Shown here: positions 1 through 9,088 of the stretch, in pieces
Layout of the letters: the number at the start of each line of letters is the position of its first letter
Numbering within the stretch: the first letter of the stretch is position 1
Assembly: GCF_042853465.1 (NCBI RefSeq)
Contig: NZ_AP031497.1
Span: forward strand, 3,038,001 to 3,102,000
Source: Simiduia litorea
GTDB lineage: Bacteria; Pseudomonadota; Gammaproteobacteria; Pseudomonadales; Cellvibrionaceae
Direction of reading: 5' to 3'
DNA length: 64,000 bases
Translations under genes and position numbers: made by a program
The notes under the pieces: model-generated
What the model saw: only the letters and a program-made list of their open reading frames with translations
What the model was told of the DNA's origin: nothing
Databases searched by the model: none

Positions 1-329
1 TTGGGCAGCTGTGTGGTTTTACCGGAGCCGGTTTCACCGGCCAAAATCACAACCTGATGCTTGCCAATCAACTCGGCAATTTCACCCGCGCGCTGGCTCA
101 CCGGCAGGGCTTCGGGGAATGTAATCTCGGGTACTAAGGCCGAGCGTCCCGCCATGCGCAACTTAGCGGCGGCTAGGCCAGACTCTATCTCGCCGAACAT
201 CTGATCAACCGGCTGCTGGCGCTCTAGTCGCTTGCGCAATCGATGCAATTGCTTACGCAGCAGCGCCGCATCAGCGATCATAAGTTGATCAAGCTGTGCG
301 TAAAGCGCACCTATATTTATTGATGTCAT
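1..329 (-). CDS. hrpA: ATP-dependent RNA helicase HrpA, N-terminal part (runs off window)
   Basis: Only the first 109 codons are present; the gene continues beyond base 1. The translation has an N-terminal basic helical region followed by the stretch LPVSQRAGEI and then a Walker A loop GETGSGKTTQLP at about residues 97-108, the order seen at the start of HrpA (DEAH-box RNA helicase). HrpA family members unwind RNA and act in mRNA processing and rescue of stalled ribosomes; that is family knowledge, not visible here. The start chosen is the ATG at 329-327, which gives an N-terminus of the usual HrpA length before the P-loop. A TATAAT hexamer on the same strand lies just upstream. Confidence 0.88.
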   Translation of the reverse strand, partial: MTSINIGALYAQLDQLMIADAALLRKQLHRLRKRLERQQPVDQMFGEIESGLAAAKLRMAGRSALVPEITFPEALPVSQRAGEIAELIGKHQVVILAGETGSGKTTQLP

Positions 330-358
330 AGATAAAGCCAGGCCAGACAAAAGCCGGA

Positions 359-387
359 ATTATAGGCCGATGACCCGCGCCGGTATA
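359..387 (-). promoter_or_regulatory. Putative sigma70 promoter for hrpA
   Basis: Reading leftwards, bases 364-359 spell a perfect TATAAT -10 hexamer. The hexamer 17 bp upstream (387-382, TATACC) is only a weak -35. The position, 30 bp ahead of the hrpA ATG, fits. Assignment is by motif only. Confidence 0.4.
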
Positions 388-842
388 GGGAGAAGCCAGA
401 TTGATGCCCCGTAAACTCGTCGACGACACCAGCCTTGTTAATCACCACGTGCGCACGCGTGACACACGCCCATCATTGTCAGTCACCCCTAACGAATACA
501 CCAAACAACAAAACGCCAGCCTCAATAGAACTTCGGAGAAAAACATCGCCAATAGTCATTGGGTAAAAAACTATTGCCAATACTAAATGCAACCAACAGC
601 TATCGAGTTCAAAAAATAGCAGTGAAACCAGCATGATTAGCGCCCTAAATTTTCACACAGTCATGAAAAAAGACTGTCACTTTTTCGCCATATATTTGTC
701 ATAAAAACCAACAATAAGCTTCATATTTACTTTACAAAACTGACATTTTAGTACGTTAGTATGGCGCACCAAGTAGGTCATAGCATGAAAATAAAACCTG
801 CCAAATTAAAACCAACGGTTTACACATCTTTAGGAAAACATC
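388..842. other. Intergenic control region between hrpA and the lipoprotein gene
   Basis: No convincing gene is present. A 61-codon open frame at 401-586 has no ribosome-binding site or recognisable protein character. The right half is AT-rich and holds the Pho-box-like array annotated separately. An extra CTGTCAT-like half-site, CAGTCAT at 658-664, is out of helical phase with that array; with the first Pho half-site it forms a CAGTC/GACTG inverted pair. Confidence 0.6.
674..702 (+). promoter_or_regulatory. Pho-box-like array (three 11-bp-spaced half-sites)
   Basis: Three direct half-sites start at 674 (CTGTCAC), 685 (TCGCCAT) and 696 (TTGTCAT), exactly 11 bp apart, separated by AT-rich 4-bp spacers TTTT and ATAT and followed by AAAA. 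PhoB binds tandem 11-bp units of a CTGTCAT-like 7-mer plus a 4-bp AT spacer, so spacing and spacers fit well. The middle unit matches only 4 of 7 bases. The array lies about 140 bp before the lipoprotein start, suggesting phosphate-starvation control of that gene and the receptor after it. Confidence 0.6.
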
Positions 843-2402
843 ATGAAAATTCGTCATATATTTGCACTAAACCTACTAAGCGCCGCGCTTTTCGCCTGCG
901 GCGGTGGCGACGTTAATGTATCGCCCACTAACGTAGACAATTCAGTGGACAACAGCGTTACTTCTGGCGGCGGCTCAGGCACGAACAACCCCTGTGCAAG
1001 CTATGCTGTTAACGGCCAAGCGCTGCAAGGCTCTTTCGATGGCAATAACTGTTTTTACGATGCTACGTTTGTTGGTGTCAACAAACCACTCACGACAGAT
1101 TTGAGCATTCCCTTTATTTCTGGCGTACATATTTTTGCCAGTAGTCTATTTGTTGGTGAAGATGTCACACCACCGGATGTGGCCGCTGGCGTTGCAGTGC
1201 CTCAGGAAGGTGACGGCCCAACACTCACCATTGCCGCGGGCAACAAATTAGCCTTCCAAAATCCAAGCGATTACGTACGCATTTCACGGGGCTCAAAAAT
1301 TGTCGCCAACGGTTCACCCGCAGCGCCCATTATTTTCTCGAGCTACAACGATTTAGTGTTAAACAACGAAACCCCAGGCGCGATTAGCAAGTGGGGCGGC
1401 ATTATGATTAACGGTAACGGTATCACCAATAACTGTACCAATGCCCAGCGCGCAACCGGCACCTGTTCGGTTCAGTCCGAAGGCCAAGAATCCTACTACG
1501 GCGGCAATAATAATGCTGAAAGCTCAGGTTCACTGAAGTACGTTGTGGTGAAACACTCAGGCTTTGCTGTGGTTGAAGGCGACGAACTGAACGGTATTAC
1601 CTTTAACGCCGTGGGTTCAGGTACGGTGGTTGACTATGTGCAGGTCTACAACACCTACGATGATGGCTTTGAATTCTTCGGCGGCGCCGTTAACGTTAGC
1701 CACGCTGTTCTGGTCAATGTTCGCGATGATTCACTAGACTTTTCCGATGGCTACGTTGGCCACATCCAATACGCTCTAATTAAGCAAGATGATAGCAACC
1801 GCTGCATCGAAGGCGACAACATCTCTGACAAGCGCCCAGCCGACGCAAGCAACCCAGCGGACTGGTTAATTTCACCTATGTCTCACCCAATTATTTCCAA
1901 CGTTACTTGCATTACCTCCGGCCGCGACCAAGCTGTCAACATTCATGGCGACAGTGAAGGCTTCTTGTTACGCCACGGTGCGGAAGGCGAAATCTACAAT
2001 TCCATCGTCACCTCGCCAGCGTCTGGTAACGAATGTTTCGAAATTAACAGCACTGGCACGGTTCAAAATGCTGAAAACGGCTTAATCAAAGCCAACAGCA
2101 ATATTCTTGCTTGTTCTGAAACTGTTAAAAATGCAGCCGCCGCAGACCTACCCGCCGGCAGCAGCTTTAACACCACAGCCTTCTTCGACGGCTTCTCTGA
2201 TAACTTCCGCGATAGCGAAGCCGCCACGGTGCTATCAGGCAACTACACCGCGGGAACACTGTTGCAATCTGACGGTAGCAACGCGATTACCGTTAACCTT
2301 ACCGATGTTAAAAACATCGCATCAGATATGGAAACGCCTACCCACTTCGGCGCTGTAACGGCAGGTGACGATTGGACTGCCGGCTGGACTGTGGGCCTAT
2401 AA
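843..2402 (+). CDS. Secreted lipoprotein with right-handed beta-helix character, partner of a TonB receptor
   Basis: 519 residues. The N-terminus is a lipoprotein signal (MKIRHIFALNLLSAALFAC), with a lipobox ending LFAC followed by GGGD, so it should be lipid-anchored. Residues about 30-60 are a low-complexity Gly/Ser/Asn linker. The rest is rich in short beta strands with Asn/Gly turns (KWGGIMINGNG, DDGFEFFGG, RDDSLDFSDGYVG), the look of a parallel beta-helix; paired cysteines suggest disulfides. The start has AGGA 7 bases upstream. It lies 86 bp before a TonB-dependent receptor on the same strand and downstream of a Pho-box-like array, so it may be the surface or periplasmic partner of that receptor. 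The substrate cannot be told from sequence; the link to phosphate is inference from the promoter. Confidence 0.7.
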   Translation: MKIRHIFALNLLSAALFACGGGDVNVSPTNVDNSVDNSVTSGGGSGTNNPCASYAVNGQALQGSFDGNNCFYDATFVGVNKPLTTDLSIPFISGVHIFASSLFVGEDVTPPDVAAGVAVPQEGDGPTLTIAAGNKLAFQNPSDYVRISRGSKIVANGSPAAPIIFSSYNDLVLNNETPGAISKWGGIMINGNGITNNCTNAQRATGTCSVQSEGQESYYGGNNNAESSGSLKYVVVKHSGFAVVEGDELNGITFNAVGSGTVVDYVQVYNTYDDGFEFFGGAVNVSHAVLVNVRDDSLDFSDGYVGHIQYALIKQDDSNRCIEGDNISDKRPADASNPADWLISPMSHPIISNVTCITSGRDQAVNIHGDSEGFLLRHGAEGEIYNSIVTSPASGNECFEINSTGTVQNAENGLIKANSNILACSETVKNAAAADLPAGSSFNTTAFFDGFSDNFRDSEAATVLSGNYTAGTLLQSDGSNAITVNLTDVKNIASDMETPTHFGAVTAGDDWTAGWTVGL

Positions 2403-2434
2403 GCCAACTCGATCTCGGGTATCGGTCTGGAGCT

Positions 2435-2455
2435 TAAAGGCTCTAGGCCTTCTTT
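2435..2455 (+). terminator. Weak hairpin between lipoprotein and receptor genes
   Basis: AAGGC-TCTAG-GCCTT makes a 5-bp stem followed by CTTTA. It is too weak for a strong terminator but could attenuate expression between the two genes, or be chance. Confidence 0.25.
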
Positions 2456-2488
2456 AGCGCTTATGGCAGAGACAACAAGGTCAGCACC

Positions 2489-5200
2489 ATGAAAACACCA
2501 GCATATTTTCCCCGCCGCGCCCTTTGCTTAGGCATAGCCGCGGCCAGCCATCTCGCTTTGTCTGTGCCAAGTTTGGCACAAGAGACACAGCCAAATAGCA
2601 ACATTAAAATAGTCAGCCCCATTGAAGAAATCAGTGTTGTGGCGAGACAGCGTTCCAGCGCCACCGATGTGATCGCCGAGCGTCTCGAATACGATGTGGT
2701 AACCGACATCATCAGCAGCGAACAAATTGTCCGGGTTGGCGATCCCAACGTTGCCGCAGCGCTGCGGCGTGTACCGGGCTTAACCTTAGTAGACGATAAA
2801 TTTATCTACGTACGCGGATTAGGCGAGCGCTACAGTTCTGCACAATTAAACGGCGCCTTGGTTCCCTCACCGGATTTACAGCGCAACGTGATTCCACTAG
2901 ACATTTTTCCCGCTGAATTAATTGAATCGCTAGCAGTACAAAAAGTGTATTCAGCCGATATGCCCGCCAACTTTGGCGGTGGTAACGTAGACATTCGCAC
3001 TCGCGCTATCCCAGAAGATTTATTGATTAATATTTCTGTTGGCACGGGTTGGGCTTCAGACAGCACAGGTAAAGATGGTCTAAGTTACGCCGGCGGCAGC
3101 GACGACGCTTTCGGCACAGACGACGGCACCCGAGCATTACCGCAACAAATCACTCAGGCGATTAGCACCTATCGCGGTGATATTTCCGTTTCAAATATCT
3201 ATCAAACGCTCAATAAAGACGGTGGCTTTCACACTGTCAACGAAGCCGCAGCGATAAACCGCGATTTAGCCGCAACACTTAACCGCGACGTGGATATTAA
3301 CAGCGCTAAGAACGACTACGATAAGAAACTCAAACTCGGAGTCGGGAACAAATGGACTCTAGGCGAAGAGTGGGACATTGGCTTTCTCGCGCTCGGTTCT
3401 TACGACCGCAAAGCACGCAATAAAGATCGCACCAATCGCTCCAACAATGCGCCAGACAGTATCTATTCGGAAACCCTAGCCACCACAGACGAAGTGTCAC
3501 TGTCGACTAGCCTCAGCGGTGGTTTGGTTTATGGTGAGGATCATCAGATTGATGTGATGCATCTCTTCATTCGTAATACCGAAGACGAAGCATCCATCGA
3601 GCGCGGCTTTAATGCTAACAACGCCACTATCGACAGCGGCAATCGCTACGTTACATACGATATCCGCTACGAGGAGCGCGAGCTAACAACCAACCAGATT
3701 AAAGGCTCACACAACCTCGTCTCTAGCTTCAACCAATTCGTCTATGAACTTCCGTTTCGCTGGGCTGACGAGTTAAATTTCAGCTGGTATTACAGCGACT
3801 CGCAAGCCACAACCGAAAAACCGAACGAAGTGTCTATCACCGGTCTCGATAGCATCGATGTACAAACAGGCGAACTTTTAGCCTCGCGCATGGCGAGCCT
3901 TTCAACGGCTGCAGTGTTTCACTTTACCGATATGGAAGACAACGTTGAAAGCTATGGCTGGGACTTTACACTACCGCTGTCAGGCGATAATTTTGACCTT
4001 GAGCTATCGGGAGGCCTAGATAGCTCGCGCAAAGATCGTACCTACCTAGGCACCACGGTAAATTTTGACACCTCGAACGCACCTTTGGCCGTATTGGACG
4101 ATACGCCTGGCGCCGTGCTAAGTGATGATGTCCTTTTAAATCGCAACAACGCCATGTTGATTTCGCTCGGTTCAGCAGAGGCAGAAAGCTACCTAGCCGC
4201 GCAGATGCTCGACGGTTACTACGGTAAATTCGATGTCACCTTCGAAGACACCTGGCGTTTTTCCGGCGGGGTTCGGCACGAGAATTTCCGTCAAGTATCA
4301 CTGCCAATAGACACCCTGGATTTCGACAACCAATCTCGCGTCAGTAATGAAGAGCTCGCTAACATTGTGGTCAATGAAAGTAAGGATTACCCCTCGCTGT
4401 CGATGACTTACATGACCCAAAACTTTTGGGCTGAGCAGTTTCAATTTCGCTTGGGTTATGGCGGCACCACCGTTAGACCAGATTTACGTGAAGTTGCGGT
4501 TGTGCAATATATCGACCCTACCACAGACTATCGAGTGGTAGGCAACCCCTACCTAGAAACATCCGACCTGCAAAACGTTGACGCCCGGGGCGAATGGTTT
4601 TTTGATGACGGCGATAGCTTCACTGTGTCGGCCTTCTTCAAAGAAATCGACAGTCCTATCGAAACTATTCGCGCTGCTGGTTCAGACGATAACGTGGTAC
4701 TCACCTTCGTCAACGCTGAAAAAGCCAACCTAGCCGGCGTAGAAATCGAATGGCTAAAGGCCTTAGATAATGTCGCAAGCTGGACTGAAGGCTACTTCGT
4801 GTCGGGAAATTTAACATTCAGCGACTCGGATATTACCATCAGCGATACCGATATCGGTTTAACCAACAACAGTCGGCGCATGACCGGTCACTCAAAAGAA
4901 GTTGCCAACATTCAACTCGGTTATGACTCGCCCAGCGGCTTCCACAGCGCCACGCTTGCCTTTAACTACTTTGGCGACCGCATTGTTTTCGCCGCCCGCG
5001 ACGGTGCCGACGACGCTTATGAACAGCCGTTTAACTCCCTCGACCTAAACTACGCCTTCTATCCGATAGAAAATTTAAGCGTGCGGCTAAGAGCCACTAA
5101 CCTTCTCGGCGAAAAGCGCAGTATTGAACAAGACAGTGCCGTCATCCTAGAAGAGTCAGCAGAGCGCACGTTTAGCTTGGGCGTAAAGTGGGATTTATAA
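2489..5200 (+). CDS. TonB-dependent outer membrane receptor
   Basis: 903 residues. A Sec signal peptide ends near SLAQ (about residue 30). A TonB-box-like region (EEISVVA) is followed by a plug domain with conserved stretches AAALRRVPGLTLVDD, IYVRGLGERYSSAQLNG and NVIPLDIFPAELIESLAVQK, then a long beta-barrel built of alternating strands. The N-terminal plug type (FIYVRGLGERY, ADMPANFGGGNVDI) is the one common in marine gammaproteobacterial and Caulobacter-type receptors, not the classical siderophore type. It ends SLGVKWDL, lacking the usual terminal aromatic residue. AAGG precedes the start. It is probably co-transcribed with the lipoprotein. The ligand is unknown; the Pho-box-like array upstream points to a phosphorus source. 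Confidence 0.88.
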   Translation: MKTPAYFPRRALCLGIAAASHLALSVPSLAQETQPNSNIKIVSPIEEISVVARQRSSATDVIAERLEYDVVTDIISSEQIVRVGDPNVAAALRRVPGLTLVDDKFIYVRGLGERYSSAQLNGALVPSPDLQRNVIPLDIFPAELIESLAVQKVYSADMPANFGGGNVDIRTRAIPEDLLINISVGTGWASDSTGKDGLSYAGGSDDAFGTDDGTRALPQQITQAISTYRGDISVSNIYQTLNKDGGFHTVNEAAAINRDLAATLNRDVDINSAKNDYDKKLKLGVGNKWTLGEEWDIGFLALGSYDRKARNKDRTNRSNNAPDSIYSETLATTDEVSLSTSLSGGLVYGEDHQIDVMHLFIRNTEDEASIERGFNANNATIDSGNRYVTYDIRYEERELTTNQIKGSHNLVSSFNQFVYELPFRWADELNFSWYYSDSQATTEKPNEVSITGLDSIDVQTGELLASRMASLSTAAVFHFTDMEDNVESYGWDFTLPLSGDNFDLELSGGLDSSRKDRTYLGTTVNFDTSNAPLAVLDDTPGAVLSDDVLLNRNNAMLISLGSAEAESYLAAQMLDGYYGKFDVTFEDTWRFSGGVRHENFRQVSLPIDTLDFDNQSRVSNEELANIVVNESKDYPSLSMTYMTQNFWAEQFQFRLGYGGTTVRPDLREVAVVQYIDPTTDYRVVGNPYLETSDLQNVDARGEWFFDDGDSFTVSAFFKEIDSPIETIRAAGSDDNVVLTFVNAEKANLAGVEIEWLKALDNVASWTEGYFVSGNLTFSDSDITISDTDIGLTNNSRRMTGHSKEVANIQLGYDSPSGFHSATLAFNYFGDRIVFAARDGADDAYEQPFNSLDLNYAFYPIENLSVRLRATNLLGEKRSIEQDSAVILEESAERTFSLGVKWDL

Positions 5201-5384
5201 CGGTGTCACAGTTTGGATGTAGTATTTTACCAAGGACGGCCTTATTCGAAGACGAAGTAATAACCTGTGAATTGTTTGGATGGATTAGGCACTTGAAGAA
5301 CACAGCAAAACCGCGGGGCGTAATCCGCAACTTTGCACGGTAACAGGCAACAATAATGAACTTCGCGTTTAATCCCCAATCACT
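5201..5384. other. Receptor 3' flank
   Basis: This untranslated stretch between the receptor stop and its terminator contains no convincing gene or structure. Confidence 0.4.
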
Positions 5385-5408
5385 ATGGGCCGCTCGGCCC
5401 ATTTTTTA
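5385..5408 (+). terminator. Rho-independent terminator after the TonB receptor
   Basis: ATGGGCCG-CT-CGGCCCAT is a perfect GC-rich stem followed by a run of T. It ends the lipoprotein-receptor unit about 185 bp past the receptor stop codon. Confidence 0.85.
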
Positions 5409-5488
5409 TTACAAAAAATAGCCTCGCTAGGTGCAAATGCCACCTGTACCCACAAATCACTAGATTTCAATATTTTTTCTGGGGGATA

Positions 5489-7234
5489 CTAGCCACCAGA
5501 TACCTGCGAAAACAAATAAATTACCAGCAACAAGGTCAAGAACCAAAAGCCGCTTAAAATCTGCCAAAAGGCGATGCTGCTCGCGCTCCGCGCGGTCATC
5601 GGTTCCTCGCGCAAAAACTCGGCATTGGGTTGCTGTAGATCTTGCATCAGCTGATCCACCGTCAAGTAACGCTGAGCCAAATCAAACTCGGTGCCTTTTT
5701 TTAAGGCGCTATCAAACCAGAGCGGCAGCACAGGGTTAAACAAGCTAGCACTTTTATAACGCAAATGATTGTAATCAAAGGCAGAGCGGCACTCCTCAAT
5801 AGCGCTACCGTAAGGTAGCTCTCCGGTAAACATTTCATAGGCAATGGTCGCAAGTGCGTACACATCGCCCTGAATGCCCGGGTTGGAACCCATGATATAC
5901 AGAGGATCTGAATAAGACGCGGTGCCGAGTGCAGAGGTATGTACTAACGGTCGGTGCAGCTCGGCCAAACCGGCCACGTAAACAGAGCCAAAATCGAGAA
6001 TGATCGCGCGGCTGTCGTTGGTGATACGGATGTTAGCTGGGCGTAAATCCTGGTGCACGGTTTCATTTTCATGAAAGGCTTTTAAACCCTCGGCAATATC
6101 TTTCACCAGCGCGATGGCTTGGCGCGGGCTAGGCGGCGTATTGCGCGAGATCCATTCATCTAGCCCCTCGCCCTCTATGTATTCCATCAAGTAGTACAAA
6201 AAATTACGCGGCTTTTTTTGCTGGATAACCTTAACAACATAAGGGCTTTGAATACGCTTTCCTATCCACTCTTCCTGTATAAATCGGTCAATATAACTCG
6301 CATCGTCCTCATAATTGTGAGACGGCGTTTTCATCGCATATTGCGCACCGGTATCCGAGTCGGTCACCAAATATAATTGGCTACGAGCGGAGGCAAACAA
6401 AACGTTATCGACCTGAAAACCATCGATTTTCTCGCCCACATTGAGTTCGGGCGGAAACGGTAAACGGGTCAATTTAGCGTGGTAATCTTCGAGGTTTTCA
6501 TCTGGCAGCTGATCAATTCGCAACCAAGCGGCGCTGATATTATCGTCGCTACCCGCCTCAGCGGCCCTATCGCAGAGGCGCTCTGCTACATCGTTAGGCG
6601 CTAAGGTTTGAGTTAAAAACAGCGTTAGCTCTGCCTCCGTTAAAAAATCATGAACCCCGTCGCTGGTGATTAAAAACTGATCACCTTGTTTAACTTCAAC
6701 CGAGCCGTAATCAATATTTAAGCGATTATCCATACCGATGGCGCGGGTTAGGGTGGGTTTTTGGCCGCCCATCATGACGGCATGGTCGCGGGTAAGTTGC
6801 TTGAGCGTTGGGTTGCCCTCGACTGTGCTCAATTTATAGACTCGGCTATCGCCCACATGAAAAAAGTGCGCAGTACGGCTCTTCACTACAATAGTACTAA
6901 AAGTGCACAGGTAGCCCTTGGTACTGGTGACAAACTCATGGCTTTTTCGGTACAAGCGCAGGTTAAGGGTAGAAAGAATTTTCTCGCCGCTGCGAGACAC
7001 GGACCAAGTATCAGGGGTGCGAAAATACTCTTCAATAAAACGACTCACCGCCGTCGAACTTGCCTCCCTCCCCGCCTCAGCGGAAGAGACACCATCGGCA
7101 ACACAGGCCACAACACCTTTTGACGACAATAGATAGCCATCCGTCGGCACCTCAATGGCAGCACTGTCTTCATTAATTGTTTTGATACCTGCTGTGGTAA
7201 AGCAGCTAGTGCTGACTTTGAGTGTTTTTACCAT
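5489..7234 (-). CDS. Bifunctional PP2C-type phosphatase / Ser-Thr protein kinase
   Basis: 581 residues, three parts. Residues about 1-245 are a PP2C phosphatase with metal-binding motifs INEDS, VADGVS, HVGDSRVY, SDGVHDF and GSDDNIS. Residues about 265-540 are a kinase with lysine in YAMKTP, acidic helix FIQEEW, catalytic loop HQDLRPANI and DFG in LDFGSV. The tail (about 555-577) is one membrane helix. Differences from canonical kinases: HRD is HQD, the loop lysine of KPEN is arginine (RPAN), the glycine-rich loop is degenerate and APE is DPL, so activity may be low or altered. A gene of this architecture sits next to the nitrate transporter nasA in Pseudomonas (PA1782), and here too it follows a NasA-type gene. 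It probably tunes nitrate assimilation; the target is unknown. The start has AGGG at a short spacing. Confidence 0.87.
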   Translation of the reverse strand: MVKTLKVSTSCFTTAGIKTINEDSAAIEVPTDGYLLSSKGVVACVADGVSSAEAGREASSTAVSRFIEEYFRTPDTWSVSRSGEKILSTLNLRLYRKSHEFVTSTKGYLCTFSTIVVKSRTAHFFHVGDSRVYKLSTVEGNPTLKQLTRDHAVMMGGQKPTLTRAIGMDNRLNIDYGSVEVKQGDQFLITSDGVHDFLTEAELTLFLTQTLAPNDVAERLCDRAAEAGSDDNISAAWLRIDQLPDENLEDYHAKLTRLPFPPELNVGEKIDGFQVDNVLFASARSQLYLVTDSDTGAQYAMKTPSHNYEDDASYIDRFIQEEWIGKRIQSPYVVKVIQQKKPRNFLYYLMEYIEGEGLDEWISRNTPPSPRQAIALVKDIAEGLKAFHENETVHQDLRPANIRITNDSRAIILDFGSVYVAGLAELHRPLVHTSALGTASYSDPLYIMGSNPGIQGDVYALATIAYEMFTGELPYGSAIEECRSAFDYNHLRYKSASLFNPVLPLWFDSALKKGTEFDLAQRYLTVDQLMQDLQQPNAEFLREEPMTARSASSIAFWQILSGFWFLTLLLVIYLFSQVSGG

Positions 7235-7255
7235 AACCCTAACAATGCCTCTGCC

Positions 7256-7288
7256 AAAAAAAACCGCCCGCTATTGCGGGCGTTTTTT
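7256..7288. terminator. Bidirectional terminator between nasA and the kinase/phosphatase gene
   Basis: CGCCCGC-TATT-GCGGGCG is a 7-bp GC stem flanked by an A-run on the left and a T-run on the right, so it works on both strands. Since both neighbours are on the minus strand, it should reduce read-through from nasA into the kinase gene. Confidence 0.85.
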
Positions 7289-7302
7289 ATATTGAGTTCA
7301 GT

Positions 7303-8778
7303 TTAGCCCACATCAATCAAGTGCACAGTGCCATCCGGTAACACCTCGGTGATTTGGCCTTTAGGTTCATCCATCATCATGGCAATGAAGAATACAATTA
7401 ACGCACTGCAGGCAATCACTAAGAAGAATGTACTGTAATCCACAAAGCTTAAAATTGTTAGGTAAGTCACTGCGCCTACGTTGCCGTAAGCTCCTGCCAT
7501 GCCGGCAATTTGTCCAGTCATGCGACGTTTAATCAAAGGCACAACCGCAAACACGGCACCTTCACCAGCCTGAACGAAGAAGGAACAACACATAGTGGCA
7601 ATGACCGCCACCGGTATCCACCAGCCAGAGGTGATTTGGCTTAATACAAAGTAACCTAGCGCCAAACCGCCAATTAAAATCATCAAAGACTTACGACGGC
7701 CAAAGCGATCGGAAAACCAACCACCGGTTGGGCGAGCGACCAAATTCATAAAGGCAAAACCAGATGCCAAAAGTCCTGCTTTGACCGGTGAAAGGCCTTC
7801 AAAGGTCTCGAGGAAGAACAGCGGCAGCATGGAGACGACTGCAAGCTCCGATCCAAAGGTTACAAAGTAAGACCAGTCTAAAATGGCCACTTGCTTAAAG
7901 CTATACCGATCCATTTCCGGAACGCCCGCTCGCAGGTGTTCAATATTAACATGCCAAATCTTATAGGTTTGATAGGCAAATAGAACCACTAACACGGCGT
8001 AAATACTGTAAGTTGCCCCAGCCGTCAACAAACCTAAATTCGTCGGCGATAATTTCCACGTCAAAAGTGCTAAGGCAAAATACATAGGTAAATTCATAGC
8101 GAGGTAGAGATAAAAATCTTTCCAACTTGTAACTTCTAACCCACCAGATTTTTTCGGCTTAAAGTATGTTGAGCCTTTCGGCGTATCGCGCGCCACGATG
8201 TAATAGAAAACACCGTAGATCCCCGCAATAATGCCGGTACAGGCCAAGGCATAGCGCCAGCCATTTTCGCCACCAAACATGAGCGCCAAGGTTGGTAAGC
8301 TCATGGCTGCGGCGGCCGAGCCGAAATTACCCCAGCCACCGTAAATACCTTCGGCGATACCCACAGACTTATGCGGGAACCACTCGCCCACCATGCGAAT
8401 ACCGATGACGAAACCGGCACCAACAAAGCCCATGAGAAAGCGCATCAGTGCCAACTGCTCATAGGTGTTAGCAAAGGCAAACAATAAACACAGCACCGAA
8501 GACGCTAACAACAAACCGCTATAGACTTTTCGCGGGCCGAATTTGTCCACCAGAATGCCGATTACAATACGAGCCGGAATGGTTAAAGCAACGTTCAAAA
8601 TCATCAGCGCTTTTATTTGCTGATTACTCATATCGAAGGCTTCTTTCATAAACACCAATAAAGGCGCATGGTTAAACCAAACCATAAACGTCAAAAAGAA
8701 TGCGAACCACGTAATGTGTAGGGTTTTTATTTTAGGGTCGCTTAAAGCAAATAGATTTATCTTGTGGTCACTCGACAT
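7303..8778 (-). CDS. nasA: NarK/NasA-type nitrate/nitrite transporter (MFS)
   Basis: 491 residues with about 12 membrane segments. It belongs to the nitrate/nitrite porter branch of the major facilitator superfamily: MVWFNHAPL in helix 1, RIVIGILVDKFGPRKVY in the 2-3 loop, GFVGAGFVIGIRMVGEWF in helix 5 and ARPTGGWFSDRFGRRK after helix 8. An earlier in-frame ATG at 8859 would add 27 non-membrane residues. The ATG at 8778 is preferred because GGAGG lies just upstream, and MSSDHKINLF is a typical start. It is transcribed divergently from a second NarK-like gene and followed by the PP2C-kinase gene, the neighbourhood of assimilatory nasA in Pseudomonas. An FNR/ANR-like box lies about 90 bp upstream. 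Whether it serves assimilation or respiration is not decided by sequence. Confidence 0.85.
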   Translation of the reverse strand: MSSDHKINLFALSDPKIKTLHITWFAFFLTFMVWFNHAPLLVFMKEAFDMSNQQIKALMILNVALTIPARIVIGILVDKFGPRKVYSGLLLASSVLCLLFAFANTYEQLALMRFLMGFVGAGFVIGIRMVGEWFPHKSVGIAEGIYGGWGNFGSAAAAMSLPTLALMFGGENGWRYALACTGIIAGIYGVFYYIVARDTPKGSTYFKPKKSGGLEVTSWKDFYLYLAMNLPMYFALALLTWKLSPTNLGLLTAGATYSIYAVLVVLFAYQTYKIWHVNIEHLRAGVPEMDRYSFKQVAILDWSYFVTFGSELAVVSMLPLFFLETFEGLSPVKAGLLASGFAFMNLVARPTGGWFSDRFGRRKSLMILIGGLALGYFVLSQITSGWWIPVAVIATMCCSFFVQAGEGAVFAVVPLIKRRMTGQIAGMAGAYGNVGAVTYLTILSFVDYSTFFLVIACSALIVFFIAMMMDEPKGQITEVLPDGTVHLIDVG

Positions 8779-9088
8779 AAAGCCTCCAGATACTCGCCAG
8801 TCAAACTTTATTGCTGGCTTCATTGACGGCCTCAGTGTCGCGCGCATGCTCAAAACCACTATTGACCTGAATCAACTGAGCCCCATTGATTGTCGAGTAA
8901 AAGTTTTGCCTAATACCCACTTTATACCCACTCTGAAACAAAACGATCGCCTTAAAACCCTGTGAATTACGGGGGCATTACCCACAAATAAGTAGTTGCA
9001 CTGATAAACATAACAAAAAGTGGTTAGTCCATAGTTAGCGGCAAATGAGTTAGTTAAAGTAACCCCAGAGCCAGAGAATGCGATATCT
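8779..9088. promoter_or_regulatory. Divergent control region between the two nitrate transporters
   Basis: This holds the FNR-like box annotated separately. An isolated half-site TTGAT lies near 8889. No gene is visible. No NasR/NasT-type pair of hexaloop hairpins was seen. Confidence 0.5.
8862..8875 (-). promoter_or_regulatory. FNR/ANR-type operator
   Basis: TTGACCTGAATCAA matches the palindrome TTGAT-N4-ATCAA at 9 of 10 defined positions. Its centre lies about 90 bp before the nasA-type start and about 220 bp before the divergent gene. A class II arrangement towards the left-hand gene is possible (a poor -10, GACACT, at 8839-8834), giving oxygen control of nitrate transport. Confidence 0.6.

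Noticed and set aside
401..586. 61-codon open frame in the hrpA/lipoprotein gap
   Set aside because: No ribosome-binding site, no protein-like pattern, and lies in an AT-rich promoter region.
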